Of a stretch of DNA of 64,000 bases, positions 16,902 to 25,097 are shown in pieces. The notes under the pieces were generated by a model. The model ran no database searches. It worked only from the letters and a program-made list of their open reading frames with translations, and was not told where the DNA came from. Every line of letters begins with the position of its first letter. Position 1 is the stretch's first letter. The translations under genes were made by a program, and so were the position numbers. Source of the stretch: Streptomyces griseorubiginosus (GTDB lineage: Bacteria > Actinomycetota > Actinomycetes > Streptomycetales > Streptomycetaceae); contig NZ_KQ948742.1 in assembly GCF_001514195.1 (NCBI RefSeq), positions 248,001 to 312,000 of the forward strand, written 5' to 3'.

Positions 16902-16974
16902 GGCACGGCGTCGGGCGGGCCAGGGTGTCGAGAAGGGCGGCACGGGGTCGGGCGGGCCCGGGTGTCGAGAAGGG
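16902..16974. repeat. Two-copy 37-bp direct repeat
   Basis: Copies start at 16902 and 16939 and share GTCGGGCGGGCC and GGGTGTCGAGAAGGG, with two mismatches. They lie in the gap after the rhodanese gene, before the convergent small membrane protein gene. Confidence 0.85.
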
Positions 16975-17021
16975 CCGTGTCTCCGGCGGTCTGAGCCGCC
17001 GTCGGCCCCGCGCGGTGGCGC

Positions 17022-17237
17022 TCAGTCGTCCTGGCCGCTCGGATTCCGGTCGTAGCGGCTCGCGCGGCGGGTCAGTTCGCCCGTCGCGAGGGTGGCGGCC
17101 GACACCACGCGCGTCCAGCGGGGGCCGCCCCGGGCCGCCCACCAGACGCAGACGCATCCCCCGACGGTGAGCACGAGGATGCCGGACAGGGCGAGCAGCA
17201 TCATGCTCAGCCTCCTTCGGTCGGAGCGGTCCGTCAT
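17022..17237 (-). CDS. Small single-pass membrane protein, unknown function
   Basis: 71 residues. A basic N-terminus (MTDRSDRRRL) is followed by one strong hydrophobic helix with cysteines (MMLLALSGILVLTVGGC) and a basic, hydrophilic C-terminus. The composition is that of a real small membrane protein rather than an antisense artefact. It lies 36 nt downstream of the acyl-CoA dehydrogenase stop on the same strand, so it may be co-transcribed. No family recognised. Confidence 0.65.
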   Translation of the reverse strand: MTDRSDRRRLSMMLLALSGILVLTVGGCVCVWWAARGGPRWTRVVSAATLATGELTRRASRYDRNPSGQDD

Positions 17238-17273
17238 CCTCTCAGTCGCCGATCAGGGGCCCCGCGGTTTCAC

Positions 17274-18422
17274 CTATCCCAGGGAATGCGCCGCCAGCAG
17301 GTCCCCCAGCGCCTCCTCGTGCGCCGCCGCCGGGCCGAGGGACAGTTCCAGATGCTTGGCCCAGGCGTGGTACCGGTGCAGCGGGTAGTCGACGTCCGCG
17401 CCGAAGCCGCCGTGCAGATGCTGGGCCGTCTGCACCACCCGCCGTACCCCCTCCGAGGCCCAGATCTTCGCCACGGCGACGTCACCCGAGACCGGCAGCG
17501 CCCCGCGTGCCCCGGAAAAGAGCCGCCACGCGGCCTGCCACAGCGTGACCTCCATCGCGCGCAGGTCGATGTACCGGTCGGCGGCCTGCACGGCGACGGC
17601 CTGGAAGGTGGCGACCGGGTACCCGAACTGCTCGCGCCCGCTGGTGTATTCGCTGCTCATCCGCAGCACCCGCTCGCCGAGACCGAGCGCCAGCGCGCAG
17701 GTCCCGGTGGTCAGCAGGTCGCGAAGCCACTCCCACGCCCCCTCCGTCTCGATCACGTCCCGCGCGCTGATCCGCACCGAGTCCAGCCGCAGCTCGCCCA
17801 GCCGCTCCCCGCTGGTGGAGAACTGCTCGCCGAGCGCGACCCCGTCATGGTCCCGGGGCACCAGGGCGAGGACGGTCCGGTCCGCGGCGGTGTGCGCGGG
17901 GACGACGACGAAGTCCGCGTCGTACACCCATGGCACGGCGGTCTGCACCCCGTCCAGGACCCAGCCGGCACCCTCGCCCGCACCCTCCACCTGCCGAGCG
18001 GTGACGGCGAGTTCGGCGGGGTCATGTCCCGTCCGGCCGCTCGCGGCGACGGTCAGCACGAGCTCCCCGCGCCCGGCCCGCTCCAGCAGGTCAGCCCTCA
18101 ACTCCTGGCCGCCGTAGGCCTGTACGGCGGCCAGGGCCGCGCTGTTCTCCAGCAGCGGCACCCGCGCCAGCACCTTCGCCGACTCGCGCAGCACCAGGCA
18201 GAGCGCGACCGCGTCCAGGCCCGCCCCACCGTGCTCCTCCGCCACCAGCAGGCTCAGCAGGTCCGCCTCGGCGAGCCTCGCCCACAGCGCGCGGTCGAAC
18301 TCGTCGGCCACGGCGCCCGTGCTGAGGGCCGGGGACGGCACCGCGTCCGGTGCGACGTCGGCGAACACCCCCCGCGCCGCCTCGGCCGCCGCCTGCTGCT
18401 CCTCGCTGAAGGTGAAGTCCAC
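17274..18422 (-). CDS. Acyl-CoA dehydrogenase family protein
   Basis: 382-residue FAD-dependent dehydrogenase of acyl-CoA thioesters. The N-terminus MDFTFSEEQQAAAEAARGVF, the middle beta domain and the C-terminal helical domain with RVVQTAQHLHGGFG are typical. The catalytic YEG glutamate common in short-chain enzymes is not visible at the C-terminus. That is a feature of steroid-type subunits that work as heterotetramers, so a partner encoded elsewhere is possible. Upstream lie three different palindromes, one of KstR type and one of PaaR type, suggesting multiple TetR-family repressors. Confidence 0.92.
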   Translation of the reverse strand: MDFTFSEEQQAAAEAARGVFADVAPDAVPSPALSTGAVADEFDRALWARLAEADLLSLLVAEEHGGAGLDAVALCLVLRESAKVLARVPLLENSAALAAVQAYGGQELRADLLERAGRGELVLTVAASGRTGHDPAELAVTARQVEGAGEGAGWVLDGVQTAVPWVYDADFVVVPAHTAADRTVLALVPRDHDGVALGEQFSTSGERLGELRLDSVRISARDVIETEGAWEWLRDLLTTGTCALALGLGERVLRMSSEYTSGREQFGYPVATFQAVAVQAADRYIDLRAMEVTLWQAAWRLFSGARGALPVSGDVAVAKIWASEGVRRVVQTAQHLHGGFGADVDYPLHRYHAWAKHLELSLGPAAAHEEALGDLLAAHSLG

Positions 18423-18466
18423 GGTCCCTGTCCTTCCGACGGGTCGGCAGATCGGGTCAGCTGATC

Positions 18467-18479
18467 TGACGGTCCGTCA
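18467..18479. promoter_or_regulatory. Palindromic operator candidate TGACGGTCCGTCA
   Basis: Perfect inverted repeat around a central T, 45-57 nt upstream of the acyl-CoA dehydrogenase start. With flanks it extends to a near-perfect 20-bp palindrome (ATCTGACGG...CCGTCAAGAT). On the minus strand TTGACG at its edge could also be a -35 element. The shape suits a TetR-family repressor. Confidence 0.6.
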
Positions 18480-18482
18480 AGA

Positions 18483-18496
18483 TAGAACAGGTTCTA
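18483..18496. promoter_or_regulatory. KstR-type operator candidate TAGAACAGGTTCTA
   Basis: Perfectly fits TnnAACnnGTTnnA, the published core of the KstR cholesterol-catabolism operator of mycobacteria. It lies 61-74 nt upstream of an acyl-CoA dehydrogenase start, a typical KstR target class. No kstR gene is in this window. Confidence 0.65.
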
Positions 18497-18540
18497 GAAG
18501 AAGGGAACGGTCGACGGACCTCCGGGCGGAGCGGAGGCCG

Positions 18541-18554
18541 ACCGATCGTTCGGT
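18541..18554. promoter_or_regulatory. PaaR-type operator candidate ACCGATCGTTCGGT
   Basis: Fits ACCG-N2-CG-N2-CGGT, the core of the site described for PaaR of Corynebacterium. The same core lies in the paaN-paaH gap (23510-23523) and, with one change, before bkdA1. It lies 119-132 nt upstream of the acyl-CoA dehydrogenase start. Confidence 0.65.
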
Positions 18555-18781
18555 TGATGTGATCCATGGTGGGCGAGGCGCCGTAAGGTGTCCACCGCTG
18601 TGGAAAACCCTCGGCCGTCCCCTGTGGAAAACCGGACCGGACGTGAGGACGGCCACGCCGGGGGCTTTCGACAAGGGCTGTGCGGGGCGGTCGGGCCTGA
18701 GTACCGTGCCGGTGCGAGCCACCGCGGCGCCCCACGGCCCGGGGTGGCCGCGGAACGGACCGGAATCGGGAACGGGGCGGA

Positions 18782-19699
18782 ATGGACGCGCACGACAGAG
18801 GCTCGACCCCCCGGCACGACGACCCGGGCACCCCGAGCGATCCGACCTCCAGCCCCGAAGCGGGCACCCCGAGCGATCCGACCTCCAGCCCCGAAGCGGG
18901 CACCCCGAGCGATCCGACCCCCAGCCCCGAAGCGAGCGCTGCGAGCGAACCGGCCGAACCCCCCGGGTCCACGCCGGCCCCCGCCCCCGCGCGCACCGCG
19001 ATACCCACCCCCCGCCCGACGCCCCCCGACCCCGACCCCGACCCCAACCCCCGCACCGGCGTGGCCGCCCTCTCCCTCCGCCACCAGATCGGGGTCGCCC
19101 TGGCGCTCGCCCTCGTCGCCATCGCCGTCTGTGTGCACATCGGGATGGTGTTCCTGCACGTCGCGCCGGTGAACACGGTGACCAGGCAGCACGGCGGGGC
19201 GGTGGACGACTGGATCTACCCGGAGTTCGAGCAGAACTGGAAGCTGTTCGCCCCGAACCCGTTGCAGCAGAACGTCGCGGTGCAGGTGAGGGCCCGGATC
19301 CGTGGGGCGGACGGGGGCAGCCGTACGACGGGCTGGTACGACCTGTCCGCCCAGGACGGCCGGGCCATCGACGGCAATCCGCTGCCCAGTCACACCCAGC
19401 AGAACGAGCTGCGGCGCTCCTGGGACCTCTTCGTCGCCACCCACGACGCGAACAACCGCCCGATTGGTCTGCGCGGCTCGCTGTCCGAGGCGTATCTGCG
19501 GCGCATAGCGGTGCTCCGCATGGGGCGCGAGGACGCCCTCGCGCGCGGTGACGTGCTCGTGAGCGTCCAGGTGCGCTCCCGGACCTCCAACGTCCCGCCG
19601 CCGAAGTGGAGCGACGAGAAGGTCTCGGTGCAGCCGGTCTTCCGGGAGCTGTCCTGGTGGCCGGTGACGGCGGACGACACCGAGGGGAGCGTCCGGTGA
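18782..19699 (+). CDS. DUF5819 family membrane protein
   Basis: 305 residues. The N-terminal about 95 residues are a disordered Pro/Asp/Ser/Thr tail with three copies of a 12-residue unit (GTPSDPTSSPEA), mirrored by a 36-nt DNA repeat at about 18826-18933. One membrane helix (about 103-125, IGVALALALVAIAVCVHIG) is followed by the extracytoplasmic DUF5819 domain with WIYPEFEQNWKLFAPNP. Its stop overlaps the HTTM gene start by 4 nt. Function unknown; the pairing with an HTTM protein is a recognised conserved association. Confidence 0.9.
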   Translation: MDAHDRGSTPRHDDPGTPSDPTSSPEAGTPSDPTSSPEAGTPSDPTPSPEASAASEPAEPPGSTPAPAPARTAIPTPRPTPPDPDPDPNPRTGVAALSLRHQIGVALALALVAIAVCVHIGMVFLHVAPVNTVTRQHGGAVDDWIYPEFEQNWKLFAPNPLQQNVAVQVRARIRGADGGSRTTGWYDLSAQDGRAIDGNPLPSHTQQNELRRSWDLFVATHDANNRPIGLRGSLSEAYLRRIAVLRMGREDALARGDVLVSVQVRSRTSNVPPPKWSDEKVSVQPVFRELSWWPVTADDTEGSVR

Positions 19700-20961
19700 A
19701 CCGATTCGTCCTCGCGGTGTCGAACGCGATCGCCCGGGTCACCGAGGCCGCCCTCGGTCCCTACCAGAGCGCGATGATCCGCATCGGCTTCAGCGCGACC
19801 TGGCTGCTGTTCCTGCTGCGCGAGCTGCCGCACCGCCAGGAGCTGTACGGCCCCGACGGCCCCTGGAGCTGGAACCTCGCCGAGCAGCTGGTCTCGGCCA
19901 ACGGCGCGTTCAGCGCTCTGATGTGGTCGGACGGACAGCTCTGGTTCGAGACCGTCTATGTGCTCGCCGTCCTGTCGAGCCTCCTGCTGCTGCTCGGCTG
20001 GCACACCCGTGCGATGTCGGTGCTGTTCATGGTCGGTGTGCTCTCGCTCCAGAACCGCAGCGTCTTCATGGGCGACGGCGGCGACAACGTCCTGCACCTG
20101 ATGTCGATCTACCTGGTCCTCACCCGCTGCGGCCAGGTCTGGTCGCTCGACGAGCGGCGGGCCCGGCGCACCCGCGAGGCACACGCGCGCGGGGAGCACG
20201 TCGTCGACCGGGCCGGCCCGGCCCTGTGGGTCGTGCTCGGGCTCGTGCTGGTGTCGGCGACCTTCCTGGGCAGGCTGGACGGCGATCCGGTCGTGCCGGT
20301 GCTGCTGTGGGTCCTGTGGCTGGCGCAGGCCCTGTGGTGGGCCGTCGGACGCTTCGGGCGGTCCGGTCAGTCCCGGATCATGCTCGACGTCATCGGCAAC
20401 ATCGTCCACAACGGCGCACTGCTCGTGATCATGGCCGAGGCCTGTCTGATCTACGCGACGGCGGGTTGGTACAAGATCCAGGGCTCCCGCTGGCAGGACG
20501 GCACCGCCGTCTACTACCCCCTGCACCTGGAGTCCTTCTCACCCTGGCCCGCCCTCGCCGACCTGCTGTCGGCCAACGGCCTCATGGTGATGCTGGTGAC
20601 GTACGGCACGGTCGCCGTCCAGGTCGCCTTTCCCTTCACCCTGTTCAACCGCCGGGTCAAGAACGTGCTGCTGGCGGCGATGATCACCGAGCACGCGGTG
20701 ATTGCGGTCGTCCTCGGCCTGCCGTTCTTCTCGCTGGCGATGATCGCCGCCGACTCGGTCTTCCTGCCGACGCCGTTCCTGCGCCGCCTCGGCGAGGGAG
20801 CCGCACGCGCGCGTGCCCGACTGCGCACCCGGTTCCGGAAGCGCCTCGCGGGCGACCCGGACGCCCCGCTGCCGCGACCACCGAAGCAGCGCACACCGAA
20901 GGAACCGGGCCGGGAGAACCCCGAGAACCCCGATCCGACGCACGTAGGCTTCCCCGCATGA
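19696..20961 (+). CDS. HTTM-domain integral membrane protein
   Basis: 421-residue polytopic protein of the HTTM family, related to the membrane domain of vitamin K-dependent gamma-carboxylase. Around eight hydrophobic helices are visible, with conserved-looking stretches SVFMGDGGDNVLHLMSIYL and AGWYKIQGSRW. The C-terminus is basic and Pro-rich. The start is GTG 19696, inside the GTGA overlap with the DUF5819 stop. It in turn overlaps the TrmH gene by 4 nt. No catalytic activity can be assigned; with DUF5819 it probably forms a two-protein membrane unit. Confidence 0.9.
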   Translation: MNRFVLAVSNAIARVTEAALGPYQSAMIRIGFSATWLLFLLRELPHRQELYGPDGPWSWNLAEQLVSANGAFSALMWSDGQLWFETVYVLAVLSSLLLLLGWHTRAMSVLFMVGVLSLQNRSVFMGDGGDNVLHLMSIYLVLTRCGQVWSLDERRARRTREAHARGEHVVDRAGPALWVVLGLVLVSATFLGRLDGDPVVPVLLWVLWLAQALWWAVGRFGRSGQSRIMLDVIGNIVHNGALLVIMAEACLIYATAGWYKIQGSRWQDGTAVYYPLHLESFSPWPALADLLSANGLMVMLVTYGTVAVQVAFPFTLFNRRVKNVLLAAMITEHAVIAVVLGLPFFSLAMIAADSVFLPTPFLRRLGEGAARARARLRTRFRKRLAGDPDAPLPRPPKQRTPKEPGRENPENPDPTHVGFPA

Positions 20962-21731
20962 CCGGTACCGATCCGCTGAGCCCGTGGCGCCGGCTCGCCG
21001 ACACCTGCGTCCTGCTCGACGGCTTCCACGCCCTCAAGCACGCCCTGCGCTTCGGGGCGGAGGTCCCGGTGGCGGTCACCGCCGACCGCGGTGCCGCGCT
21101 CGCCCTGGCCGACGAGCTCGCTCCGGACGTACGGCCGTCCCTGGACGCGCTGCTGACGGAGGTCCCGGAGGAGTCGTACCGGGCGCTCGTGCCGCGCCCG
21201 CACCCCACCGCGGTGGCGGCCCTGGCCGTACGGCCGTCCCGGGCCGCGCACCTCGAACAGCTGGCGCGCACCCCGCGCACCGCCCCCGTGGTGGTCCTCG
21301 ACCAGCCCCGCAACCTCGGCAACGCGGGGGCCGTGATCCGCCTGGCCGCCGGTTTCGGGGCGACCGGTGTGGTCACCACGGGCCCGCTCGACCCCTGGCA
21401 CCCGACGGTCGTGCGCGGCGGGGCGGGTCTGCACTTCGCGACCGCCGTGGAGCGTCTGACGGCCCCCGAGCTGCCACCGGGCCCGCTGTTCGCGCTGGAC
21501 CCCGAGGGCGACGACATCCGGGGCCTGAAGCTCCCGGACGACGCCGTCCTCGCCTTCGGCTCGGAACGCAGCGGGCTGTCACCCGACGTACGCGCGCGTG
21601 CCGATCATCTGGTGGCCCTCCCGATGCGCCCCCAGGTCTCCAGCTACAACCTGGCCACGAGTGTGGCGATGACGCTCTACCACTGGAGCCTCGGGAGTGC
21701 CGGGAGTCCTGGAACTCCCGGCGGCTCCTAG
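20958..21731 (+). CDS. TrmH-family (SpoU) RNA methyltransferase
   Basis: 257 residues. The C-terminal SpoU methylase fold (about 105-250) shows the three trefoil-knot motifs: VVLDQPRNLGNAGAVIR, FGSERSGLS and LPMRPQVSSYNLATSVAM. The N-terminal about 95 residues are a substrate-binding extension. It would methylate ribose 2'-OH of tRNA or rRNA. ATG 20958 overlaps the HTTM stop by 4 nt. Its stop overlaps the convergent paaN stop tail to tail by 3 nt. Confidence 0.93.
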   Translation: MTGTDPLSPWRRLADTCVLLDGFHALKHALRFGAEVPVAVTADRGAALALADELAPDVRPSLDALLTEVPEESYRALVPRPHPTAVAALAVRPSRAAHLEQLARTPRTAPVVVLDQPRNLGNAGAVIRLAAGFGATGVVTTGPLDPWHPTVVRGGAGLHFATAVERLTAPELPPGPLFALDPEGDDIRGLKLPDDAVLAFGSERSGLSPDVRARADHLVALPMRPQVSSYNLATSVAMTLYHWSLGSAGSPGTPGGS

Positions 21732-23419
21732 GCCTCCCGGCGCACCTCGACGACCCGGAACCGGTTCGCGACGAACGCGCCGTCGCACAGCGCGGAGTTC
21801 GCCGCCGGGTTGCCGCCGGAGCCGTGGAAGTCGGAGAACGCGGCCGTCTGGTTGACGTACACCCCGCCGACGAGGTTCAGCGACAGCTGCGCCGCCTCCT
21901 CCAGGCAGACCTCCTGGACGGCCTGCTCGACCTCCTCGTCGGTGGTGTAGGCGCCGACCGTCATCGCACCCTTCTCGCGGATCGTCCGGCGCAGCAGCTC
22001 GACCCCGTCGGCGGCCGAGTCGACCGCCACGGCGAAGGACACCGGGCCGAAGCACTCACTCATGTAGGAGGCCTCGTCGTCCGGCTTGGCGCCGTCCAGC
22101 TTGACGAGGACGGGGGTGCGCACGACGGCGCCCGGGAACTCCGGGTTGGTGACCTCGCGGGAGGCGAGGGCGACCTCGCCGAGCCCCGCCGCGGCCTCCA
22201 CGCGTGCCTTCACGTCGGGGTTGACGATCGCGCCCAGCAGGGCGTTGGCGCGCGCGTCGTCGCCGAGGAGGCCGTCGACCGCGCGGGCGAGGTCGGCGAC
22301 CACCTCGTCGTAGGTCTTGGGGCCCTCGTCGGTGCGGATGCCGTCGCGGGGGATCAGCAGGTTCTGCGGGGTGGTGCACATCTGGCCGCTGTAGAGGGAC
22401 AGCGAGAAGGCCAGGTTGGCGAGCATGCCCTTGTAGTCGCGGGCCGACTCGACGAACACCGAGTTGACGCCGGCCTTCTCGGTGTAGACCTGCGCCTGGC
22501 GGGCGTTGGCCTCCAGCCAGTCGCCGAACTCCGTGGAGCCGGTGTAGTCGATGATCCGGATCTCCGGGCGGGTGGCGAGGGTCTTCGCGATGCCCTCGCC
22601 GGGGCGCTCGGCGGCGAGCGCGACCAGGTTCGGGTCGAAGCCCGCCTCGGCGAGCACGGAGCGCGCCACCTGGACGGTGAGCGCGAGCGGCAGCACCGCG
22701 CGCGGGTGCGGCTTGACCAGGACGGCGTTGCCGGTGGCGAGGGAGGCGAACAGGCCCGGATAGCCGTTCCAGGTCGGGAAGGTGTTGCAGCCGATGACCA
22801 GGCCGATGCCGCGCGGGACCGGGGTGAACCGCTTGGTGAGCGCGAGCGGGTCGCGCTTGCCCTGCGGCTTGGTCCACTCCGCGGTGTCGGGGGTGCGGAC
22901 CTGCTCCACGTACGCGTACGCCACTGCTTCCAGGCCGCGGTCCTGCGCGTGCGGGCCGCCCGCCTGGAACGCCATCATGAACGCCTGGCCGCTGGTGTGC
23001 ATGACCGCGTGGGCGAACTGGTGGGTCCGGTCGCTGATCCGCTTGAGGATCTCCAGGCAGACCACCGCGCGGATCTCCGCGCCCGCGTCGCGCCAGGCCT
23101 TCTGGCCCGCCTTCATCGCGGGCAGCAGCACGTCCAGGTCCGCGTGCGGGTACTCGACGCCCAGCTCGATGCCGTACGGCGACACCTCGCCGCCCACCCA
23201 GTCGTCGGTGCCGGGCTGGCCGAGGTCGAGGCGGCTGCCGAGGAGGGCGTCGAAGGCGGCCTTGCCCGCGGCCATGTCGAGGCTGCCGTTCTCCCCGTAG
23301 GCCTTGGGGTGCTCCGGGTGCGGGGACCAGTACGCGCGGGTGCGGATCGCCTCCAGTGCCTGGTCGAGGGTGGGCCGGTGCGCGGCGATCAGCTCGTGGG
23401 CGGTCAGTTCGGCGGCCAT
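21728..23419 (-). CDS. paaN: PaaN-like phenylacetic acid degradation aldehyde dehydrogenase
   Basis: 563 residues of the PaaN branch of the aldehyde dehydrogenase superfamily. Visible features are the cofactor region GLVIGCNTFPTWNGYPG, NAVLVKPHPRAVLPLA, IDYTGSTEFGDWLE and the active-site loop YSGQMCTTPQNLL with the catalytic cysteine. In phenylacetate catabolism PaaN-type enzymes handle the ring-opened aldehyde. ATG 23419 (MAAELTAHEL) fits family length. A consensus-like promoter with a PaaR-type operator between its -35 and -10 lies upstream, and paaH diverges from the same gap. Confidence 0.93.
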   Translation of the reverse strand: MAAELTAHELIAAHRPTLDQALEAIRTRAYWSPHPEHPKAYGENGSLDMAAGKAAFDALLGSRLDLGQPGTDDWVGGEVSPYGIELGVEYPHADLDVLLPAMKAGQKAWRDAGAEIRAVVCLEILKRISDRTHQFAHAVMHTSGQAFMMAFQAGGPHAQDRGLEAVAYAYVEQVRTPDTAEWTKPQGKRDPLALTKRFTPVPRGIGLVIGCNTFPTWNGYPGLFASLATGNAVLVKPHPRAVLPLALTVQVARSVLAEAGFDPNLVALAAERPGEGIAKTLATRPEIRIIDYTGSTEFGDWLEANARQAQVYTEKAGVNSVFVESARDYKGMLANLAFSLSLYSGQMCTTPQNLLIPRDGIRTDEGPKTYDEVVADLARAVDGLLGDDARANALLGAIVNPDVKARVEAAAGLGEVALASREVTNPEFPGAVVRTPVLVKLDGAKPDDEASYMSECFGPVSFAVAVDSAADGVELLRRTIREKGAMTVGAYTTDEEVEQAVQEVCLEEAAQLSLNLVGGVYVNQTAAFSDFHGSGGNPAANSALCDGAFVANRFRVVEVRREA

Positions 23420-23503
23420 GCGGGACCAACTCCTCGTCTTTCGAACTCTTCGTCGAGTCCATGACCTGGGCAGAAACAGGGGCGGGAACAGCCAGTCAGA
23501 GTT

Positions 23504-23531
23504 AGAGTAACCGAACGATCGGTCGGGACAA
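23504..23531 (-). promoter_or_regulatory. paaN promoter with PaaR-type operator between -35 and -10
   Basis: On the minus strand TTGTCC (23526-23531) and TACTCT (23504-23509) are spaced 16 nt. The spacer is almost entirely the perfect-fit operator ACCGAACGATCGGT (23510-23523). A bound repressor would block RNA polymerase directly. The divergent paaH-tetR operon begins 57 nt to the right and may share the operator. Confidence 0.7.
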
Positions 23532-23579
23532 GGGGGTCCGCCGCATCTGTGGAAAACCCCGTGCGGGAGGATCGCGCAC

Positions 23580-25097
23580 ATGACAGGACTCGACCTCAGC
23601 AGCCCCGTGGCCGTCGTCGGCACCGGCACCATGGGCCAGGGCATCGCCCAGGTCGCGCTGGTCGCCGGGCACCCCGTGCGGCTCTACGACGCCGTCCCCG
23701 GCCGGGCCCGCGAGGCGGCCGACGCGATCGGCGCCCGCCTGGACCGGCTCGTCGAGAAGGACCGGCTCAGCGCCGCCGACCGCGACGCCGCACGCAGCCG
23801 CCTGGTGGCCGCCGAGCAGCTCGAAGACCTCGCGGACTGCACCCTGGTCGTCGAGGCAGTCCTGGAGCGGCTGGACGTCAAGCAGGAGCTGTTCCGCGCG
23901 CTCGAGGACATCGTCGACGAGGACTGTCTGCTCGCCACCAACACCTCGTCCCTTTCGGTGACGGCCATCGGCGGCGTCCTGCGTCACCCGGGCCGGTTCG
24001 TGGGCCTGCACTTCTTCAACCCCGCCCCGCTGCTGCCACTGGTCGAGGTCGTCTCCGGGTTCGCCACCGACGTCTCCTCGGCCACGCGCGCGTATGAGAC
24101 GGCCCGCGCCTGGGGCAAGACACCGGTCGCCTGCGCCGACACCCCCGGCTTCATCGTCAACCGCATCGCGCGGCCCTTCTACGCCGAGGCGTTCGCGGTC
24201 CACGAGGCCCAGGGCGCCGAGCCCGCCACCATCGACGCGGTGCTGCGCGAGTGCGGCGGTTTCAGGATGGGTGCCTTCGAGCTGACCGACCTGATCGGGC
24301 AAGACGTCAACGAGTCCGTCACGCACTCGGTGTGGCGCGCCTTCTTCCAGGACGTGCGCTTCACGCCCTCCCTCGCCCAGCAGCGCCTGGTCGAGTCGGG
24401 CCGGCTAGGCCGCAAGAGCGGTCGGGGCTGGTACGACTACGCGGAGGGCGCCGAGCGCGACGAGCCGCACACCGCGGAGCGGGCCCCCGCGCCCGCCTAC
24501 GTCGTCGTCGAGGGTGACCTGGGCCCCGCGTCCGAACTGCTCGCGCTGATCCGCGAGGCGGGCATCCCGGTCCGCGAGGACGAGGAGGACCACGGCACCC
24601 GGCTGGTCCTGCCGAGCGGCGGACAGCTCGCGCTCGCCGACGGGCAGACCTCGGTGGAGTTCCGGGACGTCGTCTACTTCGACCTCGCGCTGGACTACCG
24701 CAAGGCCACCCGCATCGCCCTGTCGGCCTCGCAGGACACCGCGCAGCAGACCCTCTCCGAGGCCGTGGGGCTCTTCCAGGCGCTCGGCAAGGACGTCAGC
24801 GTCATCGGGGACGTGCCCGGCATGATCGTCGCCCGCACGGTCGCCCGGATCGTGGACCTCGCGCACGACGCCGTGGCCAAGGGCGTGGCCACCGAGGAGG
24901 ACATCGACACCGCGATGCGGCTCGGGGTGAACTACCCGCTCGGCCCCTTCGAGTGGAGCCGCAGGCTCGGCCGCAACTGGGCCTACAGCCTCCTCGACGA
25001 CCTGCACCTGCGCGACCCCTCGGGTCGGTACGCGCCCTCGCTCGCGCTGTACCGGCACGCCTACGCCTCCGACAAGCGGGAGGGCAGCACCTCATGA
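23580..25097 (+). CDS. paaH: 3-hydroxyacyl-CoA dehydrogenase PaaH/PaaC-like
   Basis: 505 residues oxidising 3-hydroxyacyl-CoA with NAD. The Rossmann motif VVGTGTMGQGIAQ is at residues 13-25. The middle shows LATNTSSLSVTAI, GLHFFNPAPLLPLVEVV and TPGFIVNRIARPFY. A second C-terminal 3HCDH domain (about 390-490) gives the long two-lobed PaaH layout. ATG 23580 has GGGAGGA about 8 nt upstream. It overlaps the TetR gene by 4 nt, so enzyme and regulator are co-expressed. Confidence 0.94.
   Translation: MTGLDLSSPVAVVGTGTMGQGIAQVALVAGHPVRLYDAVPGRAREAADAIGARLDRLVEKDRLSAADRDAARSRLVAAEQLEDLADCTLVVEAVLERLDVKQELFRALEDIVDEDCLLATNTSSLSVTAIGGVLRHPGRFVGLHFFNPAPLLPLVEVVSGFATDVSSATRAYETARAWGKTPVACADTPGFIVNRIARPFYAEAFAVHEAQGAEPATIDAVLRECGGFRMGAFELTDLIGQDVNESVTHSVWRAFFQDVRFTPSLAQQRLVESGRLGRKSGRGWYDYAEGAERDEPHTAERAPAPAYVVVEGDLGPASELLALIREAGIPVREDEEDHGTRLVLPSGGQLALADGQTSVEFRDVVYFDLALDYRKATRIALSASQDTAQQTLSEAVGLFQALGKDVSVIGDVPGMIVARTVARIVDLAHDAVAKGVATEEDIDTAMRLGVNYPLGPFEWSRRLGRNWAYSLLDDLHLRDPSGRYAPSLALYRHAYASDKREGSTS

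Noticed and set aside
21728..21731. Frameshift or assembly error where TrmH and PaaN genes end
   Set aside because: The genes are convergent and simply overlap at their stop codons; both C-termini are family-like.
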